Positions 1-7,890 of a stretch of DNA of 64,000 bases are shown here, in pieces. Position 1 is the stretch's first letter; each line of letters opens with the position of its first letter. The stretch is from Deltaproteobacteria bacterium (lineage in GTDB: Bacteria; Desulfobacterota; GWC2-55-46). Location: positions 1 to 64,000 of the forward strand of contig JAIOIE010000006.1 in NCBI GenBank assembly GCA_019912665.1. The letters run 5' to 3'. The notes under the pieces are model-generated. The model was given only the letters and a program-made list of their open reading frames with translations. It made no database searches and had not been told where the DNA came from. Made by a program: the position numbers and the translations under genes.

Positions 1-1524
1 GGGCAGGGCCCGGAAGCAGGTGGTAAACAGGCCGGTTCCCCCGTTGAAGCGGTATCGGACGAGGCCGAGCTGATTTCCTGGCCCGAGGAGGAGATAGCGG
101 TCACCGTCGAGGGCCTTGAAGAGGCAAAAGTCAATGAGGCCGAGATCGAGGCTGATGCCGCCATAGAGCCAGTCCCTTCATCCGTGGAAGAGACTCCGGA
201 TGAGCCGCCTGCTCCGGTTCGCGCGGATGATATGCCGTCGCCCGCCGCGGGCATCGAGGCCGGGCCTGGCGAGGTTGAAATTGATATCGAAGACCTCCTT
301 AAAGGAGAGCTGCCAGCTGCAGCATCCGAGGGGATACTTTCCGAGGCCGGTCCTGGAATTCCTTCCGAAATCGAGATTGAAATCGAAGCTGCACAGCAGG
401 AAGAGGCCGTGGCGCCTACTTCCGAAGCCGATTCAGAGCCGGAGGAAACGCTTTCTTCCGGCGGGCCGTTTGAAGCCGGGTCCGGGGAAGAGGAAATTGA
501 AATAGATGTAATGTCCGAGGAAGGGGTTGAGGAGGCGGTTTCCGGGGAAGCTGCTATTAACGAAGCCCCGAGCGCTTCGGAGGAGCCCCCTCAGGAGGTC
601 CTGCCGGAGACTGTAATCGAGGCCGAAGCCCTAGGCAATGATGCTGTCGAGGCGGCCGGCGAAGTACCCCCGGTCACAGTGGAAGCGCTTACGCCGGTTG
701 AGGCAAACGAGGAATATGCCGAGCCCGCGCCAGACGAAGCAGGTCCCCAGGCCGCCGAAGCGCCGGAGCCGGAGGTCATTGACGAAGAACCTGGCGAGGC
801 CGCGCCCCCGCACGAGGACGACGGGGCCCAGGCTGCAGGCCTTCCCCGGCCGGAAGAGCAGGCGTTCAGCGATTTCGAGGAGTCGCAGGAGGACATCTCC
901 TCCGCCATCAAGGAGCTCATGGAGAAGATCGAGCCCGAGGCGGGGGATGCGGCGGCAAAGAAAGAAGACTACGTCGACCTTTCCGCAGAGCTCGGCATGG
1001 AAGAGGCGCTTACGGACCTTGCCGGCTCATGGGGGAGCGAGGAAAAGAAGGACACCTTCGACGAGTTCAAGAGCGGCATAGGCAACCAGCTCAGCAAGGA
1101 AGACTCCGAGACGCACTACAACCTCGGCATAGCCTACATGGAGATGGAGCTCTTCTTCGAGGCCTCGAAGGAGTTCAAGATAGCGCTTAAGGACCCGCGC
1201 CTCGAATTCAACTGCTATACGAGGCTCGGCCTCTGCGCGATGGCGCTTAGCGAGCCGCAGGAGGCAGTGACATATTATCTTAAAGGCATCAAGGTCGAAG
1301 GCCGCTCCATAGAGGAACGGATAGGCATGATGTACGAGCTTGGGTTGGCTTACGAGGCTGCCGGCGAGACCGAAGAGGCCGAGGAGCTCTTCAAGGGCAT
1401 ACACGAGCTCGCGCCATCCTTCAGGGAGGTAGCCGACAAGGTCAAGACCAACATGCAGGCGCGTTCGAGCCCGCCGCCCTTCATGCCGCTCGAAGACGGG
1501 CTCCTGGAAGTGGAGCTCCTGTGA
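1..1524 (+). CDS. TPR protein with long acidic disordered region (5'-truncated)
   Basis: The reading frame is open from the first base of the window, so the true start lies upstream. The first ~300 residues are very rich in Glu, Ala and Pro, with recurring acidic motifs such as EIDIEDLL and EIEIDV, and look disordered. The last ~150 residues (from about SKEDSETHYNLGIAYMEME) form at least three TPR-like helical pairs. The layout resembles large acidic TPR scaffold proteins of the FimV type, but I cannot assign a function. No membrane segment is visible in the part present. The next gene starts inside its stop codon, so the two are translationally coupled. Confidence 0.75.
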   Translation, partial: GQGPEAGGKQAGSPVEAVSDEAELISWPEEEIAVTVEGLEEAKVNEAEIEADAAIEPVPSSVEETPDEPPAPVRADDMPSPAAGIEAGPGEVEIDIEDLLKGELPAAASEGILSEAGPGIPSEIEIEIEAAQQEEAVAPTSEADSEPEETLSSGGPFEAGSGEEEIEIDVMSEEGVEEAVSGEAAINEAPSASEEPPQEVLPETVIEAEALGNDAVEAAGEVPPVTVEALTPVEANEEYAEPAPDEAGPQAAEAPEPEVIDEEPGEAAPPHEDDGAQAAGLPRPEEQAFSDFEESQEDISSAIKELMEKIEPEAGDAAAKKEDYVDLSAELGMEEALTDLAGSWGSEEKKDTFDEFKSGIGNQLSKEDSETHYNLGIAYMEMELFFEASKEFKIALKDPRLEFNCYTRLGLCAMALSEPQEAVTYYLKGIKVEGRSIEERIGMMYELGLAYEAAGETEEAEELFKGIHELAPSFREVADKVKTNMQARSSPPPFMPLEDGLLEVELL

Positions 1525-3002
1525 GCGGAAACGAAGAAATGGAAGGGACGGGCCGAAGCGATTCGGCCCGTTCGTTTTTAAGGCACTTCGAAGGCCTCGC
1601 CTCGCTAGCGAACGACAGGGTAGTGAAAGGGGTCTTCTCGGCAGCCGAGGCCCGGGTCTGGCTCGTGGGAGGCGTGCTCCGGAACCTTGCGCTTTCAGCC
1701 CCGGCCGCGCCCGATTATGATTTTGCCGTCATGGGCGATACAGCCGCGTTCGCAAAGAAAGCGGCGTCGAGCTTCGGGGGCACCCCCTTTGCCCTCGACG
1801 AGGAGGCGGGCGCGTACAGGGTGGTCGTCAAGGGCGACGGCGCGGCCACACTCGATTTCACGCCCCTCTCACCAGGCGGAATAGAGGAGGACCTCGCGAA
1901 GAGGGACTTCACAGTGAACGCGATGGCAGTCGATCTCCGTAGCCTCTTCGAGGGAAATGGCAAGCTCATGGACCCCTTCGGCGGGCTTGACGACGCAAGG
2001 GCCGGGGTATTGAAGGCGGTCTCAGCCGGGGCCTTCGATAGCGACCCTCTTAGGATGCTCAGGGCAGTGCGCCTTTCAAGCCAGTACGGTCTCCGCGTTG
2101 AGGACGGTACCTATTACCTCATAAGGGAAAAGGCCGGGCTTATTGAAAGGTCTTCTCCGGAAAGGATAAGGGACGAGTTCAAGGCGCTTTTCGCAAACAG
2201 CGGGACCGCAAACGGGATAAGCCTCCTCTACGATACGGGGCTGGTAAATACGATAATCCCTGAGATAAGCGGCTGGCCTGACGTGGACGGGTATGACCTC
2301 CTTTCCCATTCCCTTGCGGCTTTAAGAGAGGCTGAGAGTATCCTCGCGAAAATGACAGAGGAGGCGTTCCCCGGCTTCTCCGAAAGGCTTAGGGAATATT
2401 TTTCCGGGCGCGAAGGGGAGCTGCCAAACCATGCGATCCTCAGGCTCGCGGCTTTTTTTCACGATACCGGAAAGCCGCTGGCCCTGTCCAGGGAGGAGGG
2501 GAGGCTCCGCTTCATCGGGCACGATACCAGAGGCGCTGAGGCGGTAAAGGGCCTTTTGGAAAGGCTCAGGTTCAGCAGGAAAACCTCCAACGTCGTTTCT
2601 TCCTTTGTGGCGAACCACCACAGGGTATTCATGCTAGCCGGCCTCAAGGAGCGGAGCTACCGCGCAAAGGGGCACTTCTTCAGGGCTTCGGGCGACTCAG
2701 GCGGCCTGCTTCTGCTTTGCCTCGCCCTTGCGGACGCGCGGGCCACGAGGGGCGGCGAGGACCCGGAACTCTTTTCCGTGGTCATGGAAATGCTGGACTT
2801 CTATTTTGGGCCGTACTCCAGGAAAAAACCGAAGCCCCTCCTTACGGGGGACGAGATAATGGAGGCCTTCGGGGTCGAGGAGGGGCCGATAGTGGGGGAG
2901 GTTATCCGCGAGCTTAACGAAGGGGTCGAGAAGGGGGAGATAAGGAACAGGAAAGAGGCGTTGAAGCACATAAGGGATTGGCTCAAGCGCAAGCCCCATT
3001 AA
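1521..3002 (+). CDS. CCA-adding enzyme / poly(A) polymerase family nucleotidyltransferase with HD domain
   Basis: Class II tRNA nucleotidyltransferase-type protein, 493 aa. The nucleotidyltransferase head has the GG motif (VGGVLRN, about residues 49-55), the metal-binding DxD (D65, D67) and the KRDFTVNA motif (about 127-134). The PolyA_pol RNA-binding region with its DPLRMLRAVR motif follows. A C-terminal HD domain (AFFHDTGKP, around residue 315) would give phosphohydrolase activity. The likely role is repair or maturation of tRNA 3' CCA ends; sequence alone does not separate CCA addition from A addition. It starts with GTG overlapping the upstream stop (GTGA). A later in-frame ATG (1539) is possible. 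Confidence 0.88.
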   Translation: MSGNEEMEGTGRSDSARSFLRHFEGLASLANDRVVKGVFSAAEARVWLVGGVLRNLALSAPAAPDYDFAVMGDTAAFAKKAASSFGGTPFALDEEAGAYRVVVKGDGAATLDFTPLSPGGIEEDLAKRDFTVNAMAVDLRSLFEGNGKLMDPFGGLDDARAGVLKAVSAGAFDSDPLRMLRAVRLSSQYGLRVEDGTYYLIREKAGLIERSSPERIRDEFKALFANSGTANGISLLYDTGLVNTIIPEISGWPDVDGYDLLSHSLAALREAESILAKMTEEAFPGFSERLREYFSGREGELPNHAILRLAAFFHDTGKPLALSREEGRLRFIGHDTRGAEAVKGLLERLRFSRKTSNVVSSFVANHHRVFMLAGLKERSYRAKGHFFRASGDSGGLLLLCLALADARATRGGEDPELFSVVMEMLDFYFGPYSRKKPKPLLTGDEIMEAFGVEEGPIVGEVIRELNEGVEKGEIRNRKEALKHIRDWLKRKPH

Positions 3003-3004
3003 TG

Positions 3005-3033
3005 TTGACAACGGTGCACTGTTGGGGTTTACT
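3005..3033 (+). promoter_or_regulatory. candidate sigma70 promoter for the exported cyclophilin
   Basis: TTGACA (3005-3010) with a 17-nt spacer to a weak -10 TTTACT (3028-3033). It sits in the 63-nt gap before the cyclophilin gene. The -35 is perfect but the -10 is poor, so this is tentative. Confidence 0.35.
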
Positions 3034-3065
3034 GTATTTCCGTAATAACGAGACCGGAGGGGATT

Positions 3066-3647
3066 ATGAGACGCTTTCTTTTGGTTTCACTTGTCATAAT
3101 GATCATGGCGGCCTTGCCTGCCTTGATAAACGCAAAGGAAGGAGCAGGTAAGAGGATGGGAGAGGCAAAAGAGAAAAGGGCCGTAATCGAGACCACGTAC
3201 GGCGATATGGAGTTGAGGTTTTTCCCGGAAGTCGCGCCAGGGCACGTTGAGAACTTCCTCAAGCTCGCCGGGGAGGGTTTTTATGACGGCACGATATTTC
3301 ACAGGGTGATACCAGGCTTCATGATCCAGGGCGGCGACCCCAACACCAAGGGGGCCGACAAGAGCACCTACGGCACGGGCGGGCCGGGCTGGCACGTCAA
3401 AGCCGAGTTCAACGACAGGCCCCACAAGAGGGGCGTATTGTCCATGGCAAGGGCCCAGCACCCGGACAGCGCCGGCTCCCAGTTCTTCATAGTGGTCAAG
3501 GACTCGAACTTCCTCGACGGGCAGTATACGGTTTTCGGCGAGGTCACGAAGGGCATGGAGGTCGCGGACAAGATAGTGAACCTTCCGAGGAACCCCAGGG
3601 ACCTCCCGAACGAGAGGGTCGAGATGAAGGTGAGGGTGGTTGAGTAG
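3066..3647 (+). CDS. exported cyclophilin-type peptidyl-prolyl cis-trans isomerase
   Basis: 193 aa. A signal peptide (about residues 1-23, MRRFLLVSLVIMIMAALPAL) is followed by a complete cyclophilin domain. Family motifs are present: FHRVIPGFMIQGGD, the substrate-binding GSQFFI segment and the GQYTVFGEV segment. It should catalyse X-Pro isomerisation during folding of periplasmic proteins. A good GGAGGGA ribosome-binding site precedes the ATG. It is expressed alone, ending at a strong bidirectional terminator shared with the convergent YkgJ-like gene. Confidence 0.93.
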   Translation: MRRFLLVSLVIMIMAALPALINAKEGAGKRMGEAKEKRAVIETTYGDMELRFFPEVAPGHVENFLKLAGEGFYDGTIFHRVIPGFMIQGGDPNTKGADKSTYGTGGPGWHVKAEFNDRPHKRGVLSMARAQHPDSAGSQFFIVVKDSNFLDGQYTVFGEVTKGMEVADKIVNLPRNPRDLPNERVEMKVRVVE

Positions 3648-3680
3648 GGTTTTCCTGAACTGGATAGAGTCGGTGAGAAG

Positions 3681-3712
3681 AAAAGGCCCCTTACGGGGCC
3701 TTTTCTTGTTTT
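3681..3712. terminator. bidirectional intrinsic terminator
   Basis: Perfect 10-bp stem AAAAGGCCCC/GGGGCCTTTT (3681-3690 with 3695-3704) and a TTAC loop. A T-rich tract follows on the plus strand and an A-run on the 5' side. It lies between the convergent cyclophilin and YkgJ-like genes and can serve both. Confidence 0.9.
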
Positions 3713-4336
3713 TTACTTTTTCTGTTTTGTCTTCGGCTTCGGCTTCAATTTCCTGAGTTCTTTCTCCGCTATGTCGAAGAGCGCCCTTACTTCCTTCTTC
3801 TGCGTCTCGAAAAGGGAAGGCACCTTCACGCCCCTGGGGACCTTCTCCTTAGCCTTGCAGTTCTTCTTAAGGGGCGTATCGATGAAGAGCCTGCCCCTGT
3901 GCCACGTGATGGGATAGGTCCTGCATATGGTCGGCACTATCCTCTTCGGCAGCCCCTCGGTGGCCCAGAGATAGAAGAGCGAGCAGCCCTTTGAGCCCCT
4001 GAGGTGAAAGGCGCAAAGGTCGTCCTTTTTCCTCACGGCGGTCTCCCTGAACGAGCCGCCGATGTAGTCGTCGTCCTTTTTAAGCTCGGTCGAGAAGCAG
4101 TCCTCGACCTTTGCCCCGATGAGGGGCTCGATAAGGGCCCTGTATTTCAGGATGAGCTTGTAGGTCGCGTAGTCAACGTCGCAGCCCCAGCCGCAGCACT
4201 CGTCCTTGCAGGCGCACCCGTAGCAACCCTCGTCGAAGAGGCCGTTATGCTCGGCTATCCTGGTGTCAACCTCGGTAATCCGTATCTTCCCTGTCCTTTT
4301 TTTCGCCCCGGGCTTTTTGCCCGCGCTCTTTGCCAT
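3713..4336 (-). CDS. Cys-rich YkgJ-like zinc/iron cluster protein
   Basis: 207 aa, Lys-rich at both termini. A dense Cys cluster lies at residues 38-52 (C38, C41, C43, C47, C48, C52). A later CAFHL/GCSLF region and a CRTYPITWH segment resemble the YkgJ/CxxCxxCC family, thought to bind Zn or an Fe-S cluster. No signal peptide, so cytoplasmic. The specific function is unknown. It is a single gene ending at the shared terminator. Confidence 0.6.
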   Translation of the reverse strand: MAKSAGKKPGAKKRTGKIRITEVDTRIAEHNGLFDEGCYGCACKDECCGWGCDVDYATYKLILKYRALIEPLIGAKVEDCFSTELKKDDDYIGGSFRETAVRKKDDLCAFHLRGSKGCSLFYLWATEGLPKRIVPTICRTYPITWHRGRLFIDTPLKKNCKAKEKVPRGVKVPSLFETQKKEVRALFDIAEKELRKLKPKPKTKQKK

Positions 4337-4399
4337 CTTAAGCCAAGCCTCCGTCGTAGATTAGGTGTTTTTTTGCTGCAAATAAAGGTATGCGGGTTT

Positions 4400-5092
4400 T
4401 CAGGGCAGCTTGTGTATGCTGGCCGCGTCCACTATTATGTTGTTTATTACTCCGTTTACGCCCCAGGTGAACCATGCGTCGTCCTCTGCGGCCTCCCTGC
4501 TTTCCGTGCTTGCCGCGACGCCTTCGAGGGTGACGACCCAGTCCCTTGTGAAGACCCTCAGGCTCGAGGCGTCGACGAGCCTGTCTTTTTCGAGTATGAG
4601 CCTTATCGCGTCGCTCACTTCATCGTCCGAATCGGCCTCCGCCGGCACGACCTCTATGCTGTTTATGACGTCCGTCGAGCCGGGCACCCACCACGCGAGC
4701 GCGCCTGCAAGGCGCTTGTGGCTCAAGGACCAGACCTCGCCCTCGAGGTCCACCACACCCCCGTTCACCTCGGGCTCGATGCGGAGGCCCTTGAGGGCGC
4801 TTTCCTCTGAAAGGGCCCTTTCGACATGGTCCCGTATTTCGTCGTCGGACATGTGGACCGAGGGCCGCACCCGGAGCCTGTCTATCACTCCGGAGACGCC
4901 TTCGAAGCCCATCGCGAAAAGGAGCGCCCTCTTTTTCTGGGCTATCTTCTCGACTGCTCCTTCAATGAGGACGGAGCCGTTTTCGGTCCTCACCTCGACC
5001 GGGTGGATTGCGGGGTCGAGGTGAAGCTCGTTTACGAGAAGAGCCTTTACGGCCTTCGCTATGTCGTTGGGGGTGTTTTCTTTCGGGGTCAT
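4400..5092 (-). CDS. protein with three BON domains
   Basis: 230 aa made almost entirely of three tandem BON repeats, roughly residues 9-75, 78-147 and 150-225. Each has the typical I/V-rich strands around a central Gly (VLIEGAVEKIAQKKRALLFA, VVDLEGEVWSLSHKRLAGALA, VVTLEGVAASTESREAAEDD). BON domains bind phospholipid or hydrophobic ligands and often occur in periplasmic stress proteins. No signal peptide is visible here, so it is probably cytoplasmic. Repeat A copy 1 lies immediately upstream of its start. Confidence 0.75.
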   Translation of the reverse strand: MTPKENTPNDIAKAVKALLVNELHLDPAIHPVEVRTENGSVLIEGAVEKIAQKKRALLFAMGFEGVSGVIDRLRVRPSVHMSDDEIRDHVERALSEESALKGLRIEPEVNGGVVDLEGEVWSLSHKRLAGALAWWVPGSTDVINSIEVVPAEADSDDEVSDAIRLILEKDRLVDASSLRVFTRDWVVTLEGVAASTESREAAEDDAWFTWGVNGVINNIIVDAASIHKLP

Positions 5093-5101
5093 TATGCTTT
5101 A

Positions 5102-5225
5102 TCAGGCTGCTGAAAAAGCCCTTGAATGAGTCGTCTTCAAAGTTGGATGCTCCGGCGTACAGGGAAAATACGCCTCACTCCTCATTTTTCGGCTCCTTGC
5201 ACCGTGGGCTTTTTGAGCAGCCTGA
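5102..5225 (+). repeat. palindromic intergenic repeat A, copy 1
   Basis: 124-bp element bounded by near-perfect terminal inverted repeats of 17 nt (TCAGGCTGCTGAAAAAG ... CTTTTTGAGCAGCCTGA). An internal dyad GGCGTAC...TACGCC lies near the middle. It matches copies at 7698-7820 (inverted) and 10333-10457. No ORF inside, so it behaves like a MITE or other non-autonomous palindromic element. Confidence 0.85.
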
Positions 5226-5360
5226 GTGAGATTTTGGATTTTTCCTTTTAGTGATCTCCGGTCCGGCTCGCTCGGGCGGTCGCTATAGCCGATGCTAAAG
5301 CTAAAATTTAAAATTGCTGTTGAGTATAGCAGAGCAAACCCCCTTTAACAAGCGGTATTT

Positions 5361-5394
5361 GGGGCATTGCGCGTCCACTGACGCGCAATGCCCC
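5361..5394. other. perfect 15-bp inverted repeat with 4-nt loop
   Basis: GGGGCATTGCGCGTC (5361-5375) pairs perfectly with GACGCGCAATGCCCC (5380-5394) around the loop CACT. No U-run follows, so it is not a standard terminator. It could be an RNA stability element, a protein-binding site or a small repeat. No second copy was seen in the window. Confidence 0.7.
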
Positions 5395-5442
5395 GGTCAG
5401 CGGAATGCCATGATTCGGCTCGAAAAAACCTCAATTTTGGCC

Positions 5443-5470
5443 TTGCAAAGGCCGTTATTGTGTGTTAAAT
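5443..5470 (+). promoter_or_regulatory. candidate promoter of the rimP-nusA-infB operon
   Basis: TTGCAA (5443-5448), 16-nt spacer, TTAAAT (5465-5470). It is upstream of the leader terminator and rimP. The match is moderate and the AT-rich surroundings offer alternative -10 elements. Confidence 0.35.
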
Positions 5471-5500
5471 TGTATTTAATTAAAAACCCTCTTACATCTA

Positions 5501-5525
5501 AAGTGGGCCTTTGCTCACTTTTTTT
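5501..5525 (+). terminator. leader terminator/attenuator upstream of rimP
   Basis: 8-bp stem AAGTGGGC/GCTCACTT (5501-5508, 5513-5520; one G-U pair), CTTT loop and a run of seven T. It ends 66 nt before the rimP start, downstream of the likely promoter. It may attenuate the operon or simply stop transcription entering from upstream. Confidence 0.7.
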
Positions 5526-5591
5526 GTTTGGGAGGAAGTTCTCCCAGGCGTTCCGTATTTTAGCGGCTCGCCGCAAGGGGTCGGAGGCAGG

Positions 5592-6056
5592 TTGAAGCCG
5601 GAAGGCGTCGAGGACAGGATAAGGGAACTCGCCAGGCCTGTTGCGGAGGGCTTCGGCCTTGAGCTCGTGGACGTTTCATACACCTCAGAGTACGGCAGAA
5701 GGGTCCTCCGGATATACATAGACAAGCCGGGCGGCATAACGGTCGAGGACTGCGAACGCGTAAGCAGGGAGTTGAGCGCCATCCTCGATGTCGAGGACCC
5801 GATACCGCAGAGCTACAACCTCGAGGTCTCATCTCCGGGGCTCGACAGGCCCCTTAAGACAGAAGCGGATTTTTCAAGGTTCAAGGGCAAGAGGGCCAGG
5901 ATAAAAACAAGGGAGCCCATCGAGGGCAGAAGGAACTTCAAGGCCCTTATAGACGACGCCAGGGACGGCGAGGTGCTCGTAACCGACTTCGACGGCAGGA
6001 AGTTCACGATAGCCGTCATTAATATCGAAAAAGCGAGACTGGAAATAGAGATTTGA
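5592..6056 (+). CDS. rimP: ribosome maturation factor RimP
   Basis: 154 aa from a TTG start at 5592, chosen because GGAGG (5583-5587) lies 4 nt upstream and the protein then begins at the usual family position (LKPEGVEDRIRELARPVAEGFGLELVDV). RimP aids 30S subunit maturation. The N-terminal alpha/beta domain has the LRIYIDKPGGITVEDCERVSRELSAILD signature and SSPGLDRPL; a C-terminal SH3-like domain follows. It is the first gene of the conserved rimP-nusA-rnpM-infB operon. The longer frame from 5511 would run through the terminator region and is unlikely. Confidence 0.92.
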   Translation: MKPEGVEDRIRELARPVAEGFGLELVDVSYTSEYGRRVLRIYIDKPGGITVEDCERVSRELSAILDVEDPIPQSYNLEVSSPGLDRPLKTEADFSRFKGKRARIKTREPIEGRRNFKALIDDARDGEVLVTDFDGRKFTIAVINIEKARLEIEI

Positions 6057-6090
6057 AAAATTTCAAGATGGAATCCGGAGGATTTTTTAG

Positions 6091-7404
6091 ATGCTAAACT
6101 TGGCCAATATAATCGACCAGGTCGGCAAGGACAAGGGGATCGACAAGCACATCCTCATCGAGGCGCTTGAGTCCGCGATGCTCAAGGCCGCCGAAAAGAG
6201 GTTCGGCCCGAACAAGGTCATAGAGGCGCACTACCAGGAGGAGATGGGCGAGATAGAGCTCTTCCTCTTCAAGGAAGTGGTCGAGGAAGTTACGGACCCC
6301 GACACGCAGATAAGCTTCGAGGACGCCAGGGAGCTCGACCCCGAGGCCGCGCTCGGCGACAGCCTGGGCGTCAAGCTCGACTCCAAGGAGTTCGGCCGCA
6401 TAGACGCGCAGACCGCGAAGCAGATTATCATACAGAAGGTCCGCGAGGCGGAGAGGAACATAGTCTACAACGAGTACTCGTCCAAGCGCGGCGAGATCGT
6501 GACCGGCATAGTCCAGAGGTTCGAGAAGGGCGACATAATCGTGGACCTCGGCAGGGCCGAGGCGCTCCTTTCCAAAAAGGAACAGGTAAGGCGCGAGGGC
6601 TACAGGCAGGGCGAGAGGATACGTGGCGTGATACTCGAGGTCAAGGTAGAGGCCAGGGGCCCGCAGATAACCCTCTCGAGGACGCACCCGGCGTTCATAA
6701 TCAAGCTCTTCCAGATGGAGGTCCCCGAGGTATACGAGGGCATAGTCGAGATAAAGGGCGCGGCCAGGGAGCCGGGAGACAGGGCGAAGATAGCCGTGGT
6801 ATCGCATAACTCCGACGTCGACCCGGTCGGCGCCTGCGTGGGCGTAAAGGGCTCCAGGGTGCAGGCCGTCGTGCAGGAATTGAAGGGCGAGAAGATAGAC
6901 ATAGTCCACTGGTCCGACGACCCCGCCATATACGTGAAGAACACCCTTTCGCCTGCCCAGATATCGAGGGTAATCGTCGACGACGAGGAGCACGCGATGG
7001 AGGTCATAGTCCCGGACGACCAGCTCTCTCTCGCGATCGGGAAGAAAGGGCAGAACGTAAGGCTTGCGGCCAAGCTCACGGGCTGGAAGATAGACATACG
7101 GACGGAGAGCGAGTCCAAGGGGATAAAGGAGAAGCTCTCCCCCGAGGAGGCGCTCCGGAAAGAGGTCCAGGCGGCCGGGGAAAGGGAAGACCGCGAGAGG
7201 GCGGCCGCCGCAAGCGATATCGGTGAAACGCTTGGCCTCTCCCCCGAACTGGCAACCAAGCTTGCCGCCGCGGGATACGTAAGCGCCGACAGCCTTACCC
7301 ATGTGACGAGGGAAGAGCTTGAGAAGATAGAGGGGCTTGACGAGGAGGATATCGAGGCGGTGCTCGGCGCCGTCTCCGAGCGCTCCGAGAAGGGTAATGC
7401 CTGA
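6091..7404 (+). CDS. nusA: transcription termination/antitermination factor NusA
   Basis: 437 aa. Order: N-terminal RNA polymerase-binding domain (about 1-130), S1 domain (about 135-200, GEIVTGIVQRFEKGDIIVDLG), then two KH domains (about 205-345, VGACVGVKGSRVQAVV and LAIGKKGQNVRLAAKLTGWKI). The C-terminus carries one acidic helix-hairpin-helix-like repeat (about 375-432) rather than the two of E. coli. It modulates pausing, intrinsic termination and antitermination. It may act on the terminator hairpin in its own operon leader. It starts 35 nt after rimP behind a GGAGG site. Confidence 0.97.
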   Translation: MLNLANIIDQVGKDKGIDKHILIEALESAMLKAAEKRFGPNKVIEAHYQEEMGEIELFLFKEVVEEVTDPDTQISFEDARELDPEAALGDSLGVKLDSKEFGRIDAQTAKQIIIQKVREAERNIVYNEYSSKRGEIVTGIVQRFEKGDIIVDLGRAEALLSKKEQVRREGYRQGERIRGVILEVKVEARGPQITLSRTHPAFIIKLFQMEVPEVYEGIVEIKGAAREPGDRAKIAVVSHNSDVDPVGACVGVKGSRVQAVVQELKGEKIDIVHWSDDPAIYVKNTLSPAQISRVIVDDEEHAMEVIVPDDQLSLAIGKKGQNVRLAAKLTGWKIDIRTESESKGIKEKLSPEEALRKEVQAAGEREDRERAAAASDIGETLGLSPELATKLAAAGYVSADSLTHVTREELEKIEGLDEEDIEAVLGAVSERSEKGNA

Positions 7405-7663
7405 TAGGACGTGCCTGGGCTGCAGGTCGGTCCTTCAGAAGTCCTCTCTTGTAAGGCTCGCGCTGGACGGGGAGGGGCGGCTAAGGCCTGACCTTCCGGG
7501 AAGGCTCGGTGGCAGGGGGGCTTACATATGTCCGGACGAGGCCTGCCTCAAGGCGGCTTTGAAGAAGAACGCGTTTCATAGGGCATTGAGGTCGGTTCCA
7601 TCCGTCCCGGCCGCCGACGTTTTATGGAATGAGATAAAGGGCGCGGCCGGCGAGACCGGCTAA
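7397..7663 (+). CDS. rnpM: YlxR/RnpM family RNA-binding protein
   Basis: 88 aa from ATG 7397, overlapping the end of nusA by 8 nt. Family marks are the TCLGCR motif near the N-terminus and GGRGAYICP followed by a basic helix (CLKAALKKNAFHRAL). YlxR proteins bind RNA; in Bacillus the homologue modulates RNase P. In many genomes an L7Ae-like ylxQ follows; here that place holds repeat A copy 2. Confidence 0.88.
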   Translation: MPDRTCLGCRSVLQKSSLVRLALDGEGRLRPDLPGRLGGRGAYICPDEACLKAALKKNAFHRALRSVPSVPAADVLWNEIKGAAGETG

Positions 7664-7697
7664 GGTATAACAGCTTGCTGAAAAACTCCGTTTTTAT

Positions 7698-7820
7698 TCA
7701 GGCTGTTCAAAAAGCTCCAGATGCGAGGCGTCGAGGAGCGAGGAATGAGGCGTACTTTCGTGTACGCCGCAGTGACGAGCGACGAAGGCAACGACGCAGA
7801 TGGACTTTTTCAGCAGCCTT
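7698..7820 (-). repeat. palindromic intergenic repeat A, copy 2 (inverted)
   Basis: Runs from TCAGGCTGTTCAAAAAG to CTTTTTCAGCAGCCTT. It aligns to copies 1 and 3 when reverse-complemented. The central dyad GGCGTAC...GTACGCC is well preserved. A short end fragment of the same family (GCTTGCTGAAAAACTCCG, 7672-7689) precedes it, suggesting two events at one site. Confidence 0.85.
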
Positions 7821-7890
7821 CTAAAACTTAAGAGCATTGCATCCGGAGACCGGATGCAAAAGTCCTGGCAATAATCTTTGGGCGAGGAAA

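Larger units (their letters stand above)
5093..5591. other. 500-nt gene-free leader region upstream of rimP
   Basis: No credible coding region. It holds, in order, repeat A copy 1 (5102-5225), an AT-rich stretch, a perfect 15-bp hairpin (5361-5394), a candidate promoter (5443-5470), an intrinsic terminator-like hairpin (5501-5525) and the rimP ribosome-binding site. Confidence 0.8.
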
